A stretch of 35,182 bases of DNA from an uncultured Clostridia bacterium (GTDB lineage: Bacteria > Bacillota > Clostridia > Oscillospirales > Acutalibacteraceae), in NCBI GenBank assembly GCA_947168445.1, contig CAMVLW010000015.1:1-35182 (forward strand), written 5' to 3'. Below are positions 25,501-31,645 of the stretch, piece after piece; positions within the stretch are counted from its first letter, which is position 1; every line of letters begins with the position of its first letter. The notes under the pieces are model-generated. The model was not told the origin of the DNA, did not search any database, and saw nothing but the letters and a program-made list of their open reading frames with translations. The translations under genes were made by a program, and so were the position numbers.

Positions 25501-25630
25501 GATACCATTTCAAGCGCTTGCGGAAGGTTTCGAGTCTTGCCTTGCGCTTTTCACGAATGTCCGCAAACTTCTGCTCCTCCGGGGTCAGCGGTTTTTCGGG
25601 CGCCGTGTTGTTTTGATTCTGTTGTTTCAT
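22562..25630 (-). CDS. 1022-aa membrane-anchored protein: novel N-domain plus inactive GH-A-like barrel and CBM9-like domain
   Basis: Cytoplasmic basic N-terminus (1-41), one membrane helix (42-62) and a large extracytoplasmic part. Residues about 68-420 form a domain I do not recognise (MNVVVIDKTVLSYS, PDLVYLTDAYGMGND, GPGILLISTEGKIIILEQ). Residues about 430-780 align with the two GH-like paralogs: EKWKSLSLKAISV, LGVNCITAKTLLPPEFYAALS, YLLGVTIDP, VPVALTSGLSFS and IYDLNDSW. At the two catalytic glutamate positions the residues are Thr578 and about Ser707, so the barrel is probably not a hydrolase. The C-terminus (about 790-1022) is CBM9-like (YVRLPWTWLNVADPAKK). GGGAGG lies 11 bases before the ATG. 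It may bind the nascent polymer or build an export scaffold. Confidence 0.8.
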   Translation of the reverse strand: MKQQNQNNTAPEKPLTPEEQKFADIREKRKARLETFRKRLKWYHILIAVLVLGIVALFVGWHFKPKREMNVVVIDKTVLSYSEDEDINKDHIYRKHEGFFRILNQQRYVREDGEDYDYKEDYFGPVVDEEGAYSHDTGLDTATGKPDLVYLTDAYGMGNDTFGHYNGSTPLNAGTSSDDMSYISFAHEYGAPIITEAALFSTPMSDSVYAQMTALTGVTPTKWLGRYIVDLEDFSDVPDWAPPMYEQQEGVEWRFTGPGILLISTEGKIIILEQNTDFISQNLLQIYVNDDYKNEFGGCDRCNFYNWFELVEPNYGTETIATFAFDLNAVGMEKIKEISKVPRFAAVTRRQEEGYAPVYFFAGDSCDYVNGDRYACFLFANEFFKFLSYDRQGDISNFYWRFYNPMLRHILDHTRSRMYEEAQKSHAEVSRVNNGAFQVLEDEKWKSLSLKAISVNAQKPAEKQYSRDFTYYEALVNSAGDLGVNCITAKTLLPPEFYAALSRYNKRTDNQTIYLLQRIEPPQGLKPEKYLTDEGLTAWRSEIENVIKALHGEITVESEKTGRANYFIDISPYLLGVTIDPVFDNVGGLAFFDYESAYTQKCSGAKGFAAALYDAAQRVSHESYGYYTPVSVSVPMRLTKGLSVAKDANPFVLEDIVTEACTPYFFNDIQLDNELIESTAKPGASVYDRYYAVFSEIGEEVPVALTSGLSFSAVNAVYGQEALTEKEQGEALVEALHAAKDSPLLGTVIYDLNDSWDGVSEEMRRFTAAPEDGYLWRNPCDSTQTTGLIATESVQPKTPGLVLSDDDLVQSLSLSNDAGYLYMTLQLFEEIDYKAYAMFVGLDTFQRNDGEYFYAKDFTANSLSGMEFSLRFDEKQKAALYVMSSYDRSRGTAVTKESYTAAYQKVADLGYGSFSSGDNQFYQTGSTVYVRLPWTWLNVADPAKKLVLNDPKITAERAKTAGTNGILASVMIGERKSGDVMYAFPQDKHDPGYKVFQWSKWETAEYSLRRRDSFNLVKKYFS

Positions 25631-25652
25631 GGCGCAAACCGCCTCCCTTCTC

Positions 25653-27845
25653 TCAGGCGCCCTCAGCGGTGATTTCTTCGATAAACAAATCGGTCAGCTG
25701 CGGGTCAAAGATTTTTCCTTTTTGGTTCGTCAGATAATTGACGGCTTCTTCCCTGCTCCACGCCGCTTTGTAGGCGCGCTCTGTTGTCAGCGCGTCAAAA
25801 ACGTCGCAGATGGTGACAATCCGCGCTTCAAGCGGAATGTTCTCTCCCTCCAGACCGTTGACGCCGTTGCCGTCGTAACGCTCGTGGTGGTAGAGCGCAA
25901 TGCTTGCCGCCGTGGAAATCATGGGGTCCTCGCTGAACGCGGAGAGAATCGTGTAGCCAAACTGCGTGTGGCTGTTGATAATCACGCGCTCCTCCTCGTT
26001 GAACCTGCCTTGTTTGTTGATGATGTATTTCGGCACGGCAAGCTTGCCGAGGTCGTGCAGCTTGGCGGCGAGCGCCACCTTTTCCGCTTCATCATCACTC
26101 ATGCCGGTTTTTTTGCAAAGCGCCTTGGTGTATTGATAAACATGCTCCAGATGGTCGGGCGTATAGCCGTTGTCAATCTCGGCGTTCTCGGCAAGCTCGG
26201 TAAACATCACGTTGAGGTTCTTGCCGCTGTCCCGACGGACTGTGTTTTCATAGGTCGTTTCCAAACCGCAGTAGATGGTTTCCAGCATACTGTCGAAAAA
26301 AATATCCAGTCCGTTGCGCACGTTTTCAAAGTGAAGCACCGCGCCCGCCTCTTCGTTATCGCGCAGAATAAAGTCGAAATAGGTTTCAAAGAGCATACAG
26401 TTTTTGCCGCTTTTGTCGCTGTTGGCGGCAATCAGCTCATAATTGCAGGCGCCTATCCCCTGATTAAAATACTCGTGAAAAACGCCGTTTTCTTTTGCGG
26501 CGGCGGAACAAATAACCGCTTCGTTTGCGGGATTGAAGCTCACCAGCAGGGTTTTTGTTTCATTTGCGGCTGTTTCAAAAAAGCGCTCGCGTTCGGTGCA
26601 CTGCATCATGTTGCGGATAAACCGCGAAATTCCCTCCACGGTGTTGCCGTAAAGCGTAGTCTGCGCCTGCAGCGCCAAATTTTTCTTGCGATAGCGGTAA
26701 TCGGCAATGCAGATATATTCCAGCACCCCGGCAACCACCAGAACAGGAAAGGTGACGCTGTAGATATAGAGCACGCGCCGGCGGTTGAGCAGCAGAATTC
26801 CCGCAAACAGAATTGTCATGAACAGATACACGCACATGACAAAGACCGGCGAAGCGTACTGAATACGCCGCTCCAACTGCGCAAACGCGGTCTGTGAGGT
26901 GAACAGCGCCGCGGCAAGGCACAGCACGCTCATAAGCGCCAGTGAAAGCTTCACCATCAGCGGCGTGAACGACAGCATGACCGAAACAACCGAAACGCCC
27001 GTTGCAAAGCCGATTGCAATCATGGTTTTTCCCTTTACCTTAAAGCGGGTGCACAGACAGGCGAGCGCCGCAAGGAAGGAAAGCTGCGCGGGAATCGCCA
27101 AAATCCGCAGCCATATCGGACTGTTGAGCCAATAGGTGACCTCCGGCAAAACATGCGCCGTGACAGCAATGCCCGCATAGGTCACTATGCCCGCCACCAC
27201 CAGAGAGCGCCGCAGCTTCTTTTTGACAATTGAGAGCACCGTCAGCGCCAGCAGCGCCGCAAAGCCCGCCGCAAACAGCGCCAAGCCAATCACCAAGCCC
27301 GCGTTCAGCTGAAACGACGGATTGCCGCCGGTGAGATAGGTTTCAAACCGCACGGAAAACGGCAGCTTCATAAAGACCTCGAGCTCGCGGTCATGCGTGG
27401 AAGGCTCCAGCCAAATCGCGTTGTAGCAATTGCCGACATAATCGGCGGAATCAAAGTGGTTGTTATAAACCTCCTTGCCGTTGACGCGGATTTTGACCGG
27501 GGAATAATCGGTCACCACCACAAAGGTTTTTTCCGAATCTTCGGGGTGAATGGTCTTTGTGAAGTACAGATTGTTTTTCAAAACACCTTTCTCGGTGATA
27601 ACGGGATTTTGGGCATTAAAAGTGCGCAGCTCGCCCGACGGCACGGCTCCCGCACGGTCGGTGTACGCATAGCCCCAACCGCTGAGCATATTATCTCTGC
27701 TGTAGCTGTCGGCAATATAAGCCGCCACAAAGTAGACGGCAACCGTCAGCACAAACACAATGACTGCCACGCCGATAAGCGGAAAAGCTGCGCCTTTGCT
27801 TGATTTATTTTTCCACCAATCTTTGATAGAGGATATTATTTTCAT
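25653..27845 (-). CDS. Membrane sensor HD-GYP protein (c-di-GMP phosphodiesterase type)
   Basis: 730 residues. TM1 (about 22-45), an extracytoplasmic beta-rich sensor (about 46-170, with FVVVTDYSPVKIRVNGKEVYNN, reminiscent of 7TMR-DISM extracellular domains), about seven membrane helices (about 180-385), a GAF-like region (about 400-545) and an HD-GYP domain. Metal ligands are present: HD 597-598, His626, HH 653-654, Asp681. The GYP signature reads GVN (661-663), a deviation in the loop that normally helps bind c-di-GMP. HD-GYP enzymes hydrolyse c-di-GMP to GMP or pGpG. AGGG lies five bases before the ATG. It is third in the operon, 18 bp after the coiled-coil gene and 22 bp before the 1022-aa gene. 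Confidence 0.87.
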   Translation of the reverse strand: MKIISSIKDWWKNKSSKGAAFPLIGVAVIVFVLTVAVYFVAAYIADSYSRDNMLSGWGYAYTDRAGAVPSGELRTFNAQNPVITEKGVLKNNLYFTKTIHPEDSEKTFVVVTDYSPVKIRVNGKEVYNNHFDSADYVGNCYNAIWLEPSTHDRELEVFMKLPFSVRFETYLTGGNPSFQLNAGLVIGLALFAAGFAALLALTVLSIVKKKLRRSLVVAGIVTYAGIAVTAHVLPEVTYWLNSPIWLRILAIPAQLSFLAALACLCTRFKVKGKTMIAIGFATGVSVVSVMLSFTPLMVKLSLALMSVLCLAAALFTSQTAFAQLERRIQYASPVFVMCVYLFMTILFAGILLLNRRRVLYIYSVTFPVLVVAGVLEYICIADYRYRKKNLALQAQTTLYGNTVEGISRFIRNMMQCTERERFFETAANETKTLLVSFNPANEAVICSAAAKENGVFHEYFNQGIGACNYELIAANSDKSGKNCMLFETYFDFILRDNEEAGAVLHFENVRNGLDIFFDSMLETIYCGLETTYENTVRRDSGKNLNVMFTELAENAEIDNGYTPDHLEHVYQYTKALCKKTGMSDDEAEKVALAAKLHDLGKLAVPKYIINKQGRFNEEERVIINSHTQFGYTILSAFSEDPMISTAASIALYHHERYDGNGVNGLEGENIPLEARIVTICDVFDALTTERAYKAAWSREEAVNYLTNQKGKIFDPQLTDLFIEEITAEGA

Positions 27846-27863
27846 AGATACCCTGCCAAACTT

Positions 27864-28064
27864 TTATAATCTTGAATACTTTTTTAAGAGGTTTTTGACG
27901 TCCTCGTCCGTAACCTGCGCCCGGTTGTCCTGCTGCGGCTCCTCAAGCAAATCCTTAACGCCGCCGAGCAGCGACTGAATTTCCTCCTGATGGCGCGCAA
28001 TCGCCTTCAGCGCCTCGCGCAGACGGCGGTTTTGTTCTTCAAGCTCACGGATTCTTTCTTCCAT
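27864..28064 (-). CDS. 66-aa coiled-coil protein
   Basis: Start at ATG 28064, about seven bases after GAGGA, which overlaps the end of the upstream lipoprotein gene (stop 28075-28077). The protein begins MEERIRELEEQNRRLREAL and continues as a heptad-rich, highly charged helix to about residue 36, followed by a polar tail (TDEDVKNLLKKYSRL). No membrane segment. Too small for functional assignment; it could be a cytoplasmic adaptor or oligomerisation factor for the HD-GYP or synthase proteins. The tight spacing on both sides supports a real gene. Confidence 0.7.
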   Translation of the reverse strand: MEERIRELEEQNRRLREALKAIARHQEEIQSLLGGVKDLLEEPQQDNRAQVTDEDVKNLLKKYSRL

Positions 28065-28074
28065 TTTTGCTTCC

Positions 28075-28761
28075 TCATTCGCTTGAAAGCGACTTGATGA
28101 CCGGCTTGCCGTTCTCAATCGCGGCCTTGACGGTGGTTCTTCCCAGCATGGTCGAGCGGGCAAGCTCGTTGTAATAGGTGGTGATAATCTCGGCGGTATC
28201 ATCGCTGACGTTCACCGCGTCGATATTATAATAGATGTTGCAGCCGTAGGCGGGAATCCACATCTCAAACTGCTTTTTGGACGGCGTATAGAGCACCGAC
28301 TTTGTCAAATCCACCTTCACATCACCGAACAGTTCCGCAAGCGCGGCGTTCATCTGTTCCTCGGTGGCGGTGCGGTATTCCATAGGCTTGTTGTTCGCTT
28401 CGTTCAGGCGCGGAAAGAGCACATGCGAAAAGGCGTACTGCGCGAGCAAATCAACGCCCAGCTTTTCGGGAGAGTCAAACTGATTGACGCCCATCATGTA
28501 TTTCAATTCATAGCCGTAGACGGCAAACTCCGTCACCTTTACCTCAACGCCGCCGACGGTGACCGGGGCGGTTTTTCCGGCGGGATAAGAATGAAAGCCT
28601 TCGCGCTCCTCCTCTGCCGCCGTTCCGCTGACATCAACCGCGTAGGATTCGGATTTGGTTTCCTCCTGCTTGACATTCGGGTCGCTGCCGCAGGCGGTGA
28701 AGGCAAAAACAGAAAACGCGGACGCCAAAACTAATGAAATTGTTCGTATGACATTTTTCAT
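28075..28761 (-). CDS. Lipoprotein of unknown family, first gene of the polysaccharide operon
   Basis: Start at ATG 28761, seven bases after GGGGGG (28774-28769); the adjacent ATG at 28764 is also possible. 228 residues. Lipoprotein signal with FTAC (Cys20), then a Lys/Glu/Ser-rich linker and a globular domain (about 60-228) with VTVGGVEVKVTEFAVYGYELKY, KPMEYRTATEEQMNAALAELF and KQFEMWIPAYGCNIYYNID. I do not recognise the family. The candidate promoter lies within a 12-bp inverted repeat immediately upstream. Position suggests an outer-face component of the polysaccharide machinery or a solute/peptidase-like sensor for the HD-GYP protein; this is inference. Confidence 0.75.
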   Translation of the reverse strand: MKNVIRTISLVLASAFSVFAFTACGSDPNVKQEETKSESYAVDVSGTAAEEEREGFHSYPAGKTAPVTVGGVEVKVTEFAVYGYELKYMMGVNQFDSPEKLGVDLLAQYAFSHVLFPRLNEANNKPMEYRTATEEQMNAALAELFGDVKVDLTKSVLYTPSKKQFEMWIPAYGCNIYYNIDAVNVSDDTAEIITTYYNELARSTMLGRTTVKAAIENGKPVIKSLSSE

Positions 28762-28780
28762 CATAAATCCCCCCATTATT

Positions 28781-28809
28781 AGAATATTCCTTGACCCGAC
28801 AAATGTCAA
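28781..28809 (-). promoter_or_regulatory. Candidate sigma-A promoter of the nine-gene operon
   Basis: TTGACA (28809-28804), 17-bp spacer, TATTCT (28786-28781). The predicted transcription start is near 28774, almost at the ribosome site, giving a very short leader. Confidence 0.5.
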
Positions 28810-28821
28810 GTCAAGGAATAT
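28784..28821. promoter_or_regulatory. 12-bp perfect inverted repeat over the operon promoter (candidate operator)
   Basis: ATATTCCTTGAC (28784-28795) and GTCAAGGAATAT (28810-28821) are exact complements around a 14-base centre. The repeat brackets the -35 box and overlaps the spacer and -10. As RNA it could also form a hairpin after the 719-aa gene, but it lacks a proper T tract. Confidence 0.6.
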
Positions 28822-28867
28822 GATTTATTTCATGAAAATTTCTCCTACGCCGGAAAATGGCGCAAAA

Positions 28868-31027
28868 TTACTGATTTGCGTACTTCCAGTAGTAGTTTTT
28901 GTAGCACTCGCCGGGATTCGCCTCGTCGATGGTCACCAAAATCTGCGCTTCCTGAACAAACTCGTCGTCAATGTATTCCTTCGCGGTGACGGTTGCGCCG
29001 AGCGGCAGGTTGATGGAAAGCGCCGAAAGCGGCTTGGTGTAACGGAAATCCTCAAGCGTGTTTTTGTGGTCGGAGCCAATGTCATAGAGCACGTTGTCAA
29101 TACCCGTTGTCACTCTGTATTCCATGCTGTTCTTTGCCTTGCCGTTATAGTGTTCGTCATAGTAGAAACGGTATGCCATGAAGCAGTTGTTGGTGTCGGT
29201 TCTCAGCGTGTAGTTACCCTTGTGCAGGGTAAACGCCTTGTTTGCGGCGTCATAGGTGTTGCCGCCGAAATTCTTATCCAGCGTTACGGTATAAACAACC
29301 GAGCCGCAGAAGCCGTGGACGCCGTCTTCATAAGTGCCGTGGTTGGTGTGCTGCCATGCGGTTTCGCTGGGATAGAAGGTCTCATAGGGCTTGTGGATTT
29401 TCTTTTCGCCGTTAACGCTTCTGGTCGTCCAGTCAACGGTGCACATCTGGAACTTGTATTCCTTGCCGACCTCTACCTCAACGCTGTCGCCGCTGTAGTA
29501 AACGCCGCCGTCCTCAAAACGGAGTGCCATTGCAAGAGGCGCAACAATGTTGAGATTTGCCTTGGTAACTACGGGAGTAACGGGCGGAACAATGTTTGCC
29601 CACAGAGATACGGAACCGGCGGGCACTTCATAAGTCTTTTCACCCTTGGGGCTCTCTGCCTTTACGTTTTTAATGTCTGTAATGGGAACAGCGGGTTCGT
29701 CAAAGAACCATCTGTCGGAGCTGCCGAAGTAGTTGGGGCTGATTTGCAGGTTCTTTGCGTCCTTGTCAACAGCATAGTCACCTGCGGAAACCGCGAACAG
29801 GGTGACATTGTCGCCAATGACGATGGACTCGGCGTGAGGGATAGTTTTACCGTCGCCGACAGGAGCAACCTTGCTGCTCGCACCGATTGCCGGAGACAGG
29901 GAAGCGTTGATAGCAACAACCTTTGCGTTATCGGTAATTTCAATGTTACCACCGGTATGACAGCCTCTGCCGGTACCGATTGCAGCGCCACCGAGATGAT
30001 CGGAATCCTTTTTAACGTCAGTTGTCACTGCTGTAACGTCAGCGTTGCCGCCGATTTTGATGTTGCAATGATATGCATCGGCATTGTAATGGGTTATCTT
30101 GCTGGTGCCGCGTGCGGTGCCGATTGCAGCGCCGCCGCCGCCGCTGACCGCAACAACCTTGCCGCCGTTAATTTCAATCAAATCAACAGAGGAACCATAG
30201 CCGCCGCCGATACCGCAGCCGTATTGGTCGCCGTCATTAAGGTCATAGTTGTTAATTGCGTCAAAGCTGCTGAAATCGGAGTTATCATCCCATGTGTAAC
30301 AGGCATAAATGTCGCCGCCGTTGATAATGATGGTGCCGCCGGTGTATTCTCCGACAGCCTTAACGCCGACTGCGCCGCCGCTGGTGCCGTAGCCATTACC
30401 GATTGCAGCGCCCTCAGCGCCTGCATATGCGCGAACGGTACCACCGTTAATTGTGATTAACTGATTGCTGACATGGTAGCCTGCGCCGATACCGGCACCT
30501 TTGTAGCCGCCGTAAGCCAGAATGTTACCACTATTGATGGTGATGGTGCCGACGTTAATTTTTTCGTCGCCAACATAGTTGATTTCGGTGCCGTAGGAAC
30601 CGATTGCAGCGCCGTAGTTACCGCCGGTAACCTTCAGCGTGCCCTCGCCTTCAAAGGTTACGGCAGAATCGCGTGCTACTTCGATACCACAACTGTAATC
30701 GTATTGTTGGTCGCCATATTCCATATAGCCGCTGATGGTGCTAAAGCCTTCAAGAACAAAGGTAACCTTTGCCCCTTCAGACACCTTGATAGCAGAGCGC
30801 TTGAAAACCGGATTCTGTGCATCGCCGCCGTTGATATTGGCATTGCTCAGCGTAACGGTAACATTTGCTCCTTTGATATCAACCGGATTGGTCTGTGTGG
30901 CGTCAATGGTGTAGCTGCCGTCCTCGCTGATGACGAGAACGTCGTCGCCCTCAGCCGCAAAAACGGTGAAGGGAAGCGCCGAGGCAACCAATACTGCCGC
31001 CAAAAGAACCGCTAATAATTTTTTCAT
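28868..31027 (-). CDS. Secreted beta-helix protein (carbohydrate-binding-type), riboswitch-controlled
   Basis: Start at ATG 31027, nine bases after AAGGAG; the ATG at 31036 overlaps that site. 719 residues. Sec signal peptide 1-24 (VFA/A). Residues about 30-430 form a right-handed beta-helix-like array: an opening SEDGSYTIDA and ANVTVTLSNANI as in Cthe_2159-type carbohydrate-binding proteins, then seven [AG]-[AG]-IG turns (about 140, 179, 208, 272, 301, 349, 380) alternating with ITINGG-type strands. A C-terminal beta-rich domain (about 485-719) is unassigned. No LPXTG, dockerin, SLH or membrane anchor, so it is probably released or held by binding to polysaccharide. Its leader carries a c-di-GMP riboswitch. 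A matrix protein or adhesin is likely. Confidence 0.82.
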   Translation of the reverse strand: MKKLLAVLLAAVLVASALPFTVFAAEGDDVLVISEDGSYTIDATQTNPVDIKGANVTVTLSNANINGGDAQNPVFKRSAIKVSEGAKVTFVLEGFSTISGYMEYGDQQYDYSCGIEVARDSAVTFEGEGTLKVTGGNYGAAIGSYGTEINYVGDEKINVGTITINSGNILAYGGYKGAGIGAGYHVSNQLITINGGTVRAYAGAEGAAIGNGYGTSGGAVGVKAVGEYTGGTIIINGGDIYACYTWDDNSDFSSFDAINNYDLNDGDQYGCGIGGGYGSSVDLIEINGGKVVAVSGGGGAAIGTARGTSKITHYNADAYHCNIKIGGNADVTAVTTDVKKDSDHLGGAAIGTGRGCHTGGNIEITDNAKVVAINASLSPAIGASSKVAPVGDGKTIPHAESIVIGDNVTLFAVSAGDYAVDKDAKNLQISPNYFGSSDRWFFDEPAVPITDIKNVKAESPKGEKTYEVPAGSVSLWANIVPPVTPVVTKANLNIVAPLAMALRFEDGGVYYSGDSVEVEVGKEYKFQMCTVDWTTRSVNGEKKIHKPYETFYPSETAWQHTNHGTYEDGVHGFCGSVVYTVTLDKNFGGNTYDAANKAFTLHKGNYTLRTDTNNCFMAYRFYYDEHYNGKAKNSMEYRVTTGIDNVLYDIGSDHKNTLEDFRYTKPLSALSINLPLGATVTAKEYIDDEFVQEAQILVTIDEANPGECYKNYYWKYANQ

Positions 31028-31116
31028 TCTGTTCATCTCCTTTTTCTTTTGAGTTTCTTAACATAGCTTTCTGTCAAATAAAAGAACGAATTTGTATCCT
31101 TCCGGGTCTGAAAAAC

Positions 31117-31176
31117 AAAAAAACGACCGCAACCAAACAATTACATAAGTAATGTTTGATGCAGCCGGTCTGTCGT
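31117..31176 (-). terminator. Riboswitch expression-platform terminator
   Basis: On the minus strand ACGAC plus CATCAAACATTAC (31176-31149) can pair with GTAA, TTGTTTGGTTGC and GTCGT (31144-31123) around a TTAT loop, followed by TTTTTTT (31123-31117). The 5' arm contains the 3' strands of the aptamer's P1 and P3 helices, so folding of aptamer and terminator exclude each other. Confidence 0.75.
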
Positions 31177-31245
31177 TTGGGAAATCCAGTTAGACACCTT
31201 AGCTTTGCGTCCCCGTCTTTCAACGGGTTTGCCCTTTTATTACTT
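31147..31245 (-). ncRNA. Cyclic-di-GMP-I (GEMM-I) riboswitch aptamer
   Basis: The minus strand shows the conserved class I c-di-GMP aptamer elements in order: AGGGCAAACC, a hairpin capped by GAAA (CCCGTT-GAAA-GACGGG), GGACGCAAAGCTA, AGGTGTCTAA, then GACAGACCGGCTGC. P1 can form between AAGTAAT (31245-31239) and ATTACTT (31153-31147). The ligand-discriminating position (G20 of Vc2, middle G of AGGGC, 31233) is G, as in c-di-GMP-selective members rather than A as in cGAMP-selective ones. It lies in the leader of the 719-aa secreted protein gene. Predicted to turn expression ON when c-di-GMP is bound. Confidence 0.92.
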
Positions 31246-31247
31246 GT

Positions 31248-31276
31248 ATTATATCACATAATATGAAATATTGCAA
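31248..31276 (-). promoter_or_regulatory. Promoter of the riboswitch leader
   Basis: TTGCAA (31276-31271), 17-bp spacer, perfect TATAAT (31253-31248). The start site would fall at about 31241, at the 5' edge of the aptamer, so P1 may be slightly shorter than drawn. Confidence 0.75.
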
Positions 31277-31408
31277 TAGATATGAACAAAATTTTTAAGA
31301 AATTATTAAATTTTTTCTTTAATTATATATAAGAAAAAAGCGTTAATTAAATTCTATAGTGCTCAGTTATACCACACTAACCACAGTCTATAGTATAGGA
31401 TATAAATA
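31277..31408. other. AT-rich spacer without recognised feature
   Basis: Very AT-rich DNA between the riboswitch promoter and the terminator of the fumarate reductase operon. Two CTATAG hexamers are the only visible pattern; no gene found. Confidence 0.5.
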
Positions 31409-31443
31409 AAAATAACAGACCCGCCGAAATTCTCACGGGTCTG
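31404..31443 (-). terminator. Terminator of the fumarate-reductase-like operon
   Basis: Perfect 8-bp stem CAGACCCG (31416-31423 with 31436-31443) and a 12-base loop. On the minus strand it is followed by TTATTTTTATTT. Confidence 0.75.
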
Positions 31444-31447
31444 CCGG

Positions 31448-31636
31448 TTACTGTGAAAGTTGTAAAAATTTGTTCCATGCGGTTTGCCATTCACTATCAA
31501 GATAAATCTTGCCGCTTTCACTGATTTCTGTGGTCTGAACGCTCTCGGTATAGACAATTACGTCAAAATCTTTGATGTTATCGGTGTTTTGAGGGTCGGA
31601 CGTGTCGGTGAAATCCGTTCTCACCTTTTCAATCAA
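31448..31636 (-). pseudogene. Possible small ORF or gene remnant after the iron-sulfur subunit
   Basis: A 62-codon open frame (TTG start, no ribosome site) ending in YLDSEWQTAWNKFLQLSQ. It lies in the same frame as the iron-sulfur subunit, directly beyond its TAA stop, and ends 5 bp before the terminator stem. The composition is protein-like (IKDFDVIVYTE) but no family is recognised. It may be the tail of a decayed gene, a small protein, or chance. Confidence 0.3.
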
Positions 31637-31645
31637 TTGTCGGGC

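Noticed and set aside
28784..28821. Strong terminator for the beta-helix gene
   Set aside because: The stem is good, but it is followed by TCTAATAATGG rather than a T run, and it coincides with a promoter; a regulatory site is the better reading.
28655..30460. 601-codon open frame on the plus strand with Cys/Val/Ala-rich protein
   Set aside because: Antisense to the beta-helix gene; its repetitive pattern mirrors the IG/GG repeats of the real protein.
31147..31245. cGAMP-selective (GEMM-Ib) riboswitch
   Set aside because: The discriminating position is G, not A, so c-di-GMP is the expected ligand.
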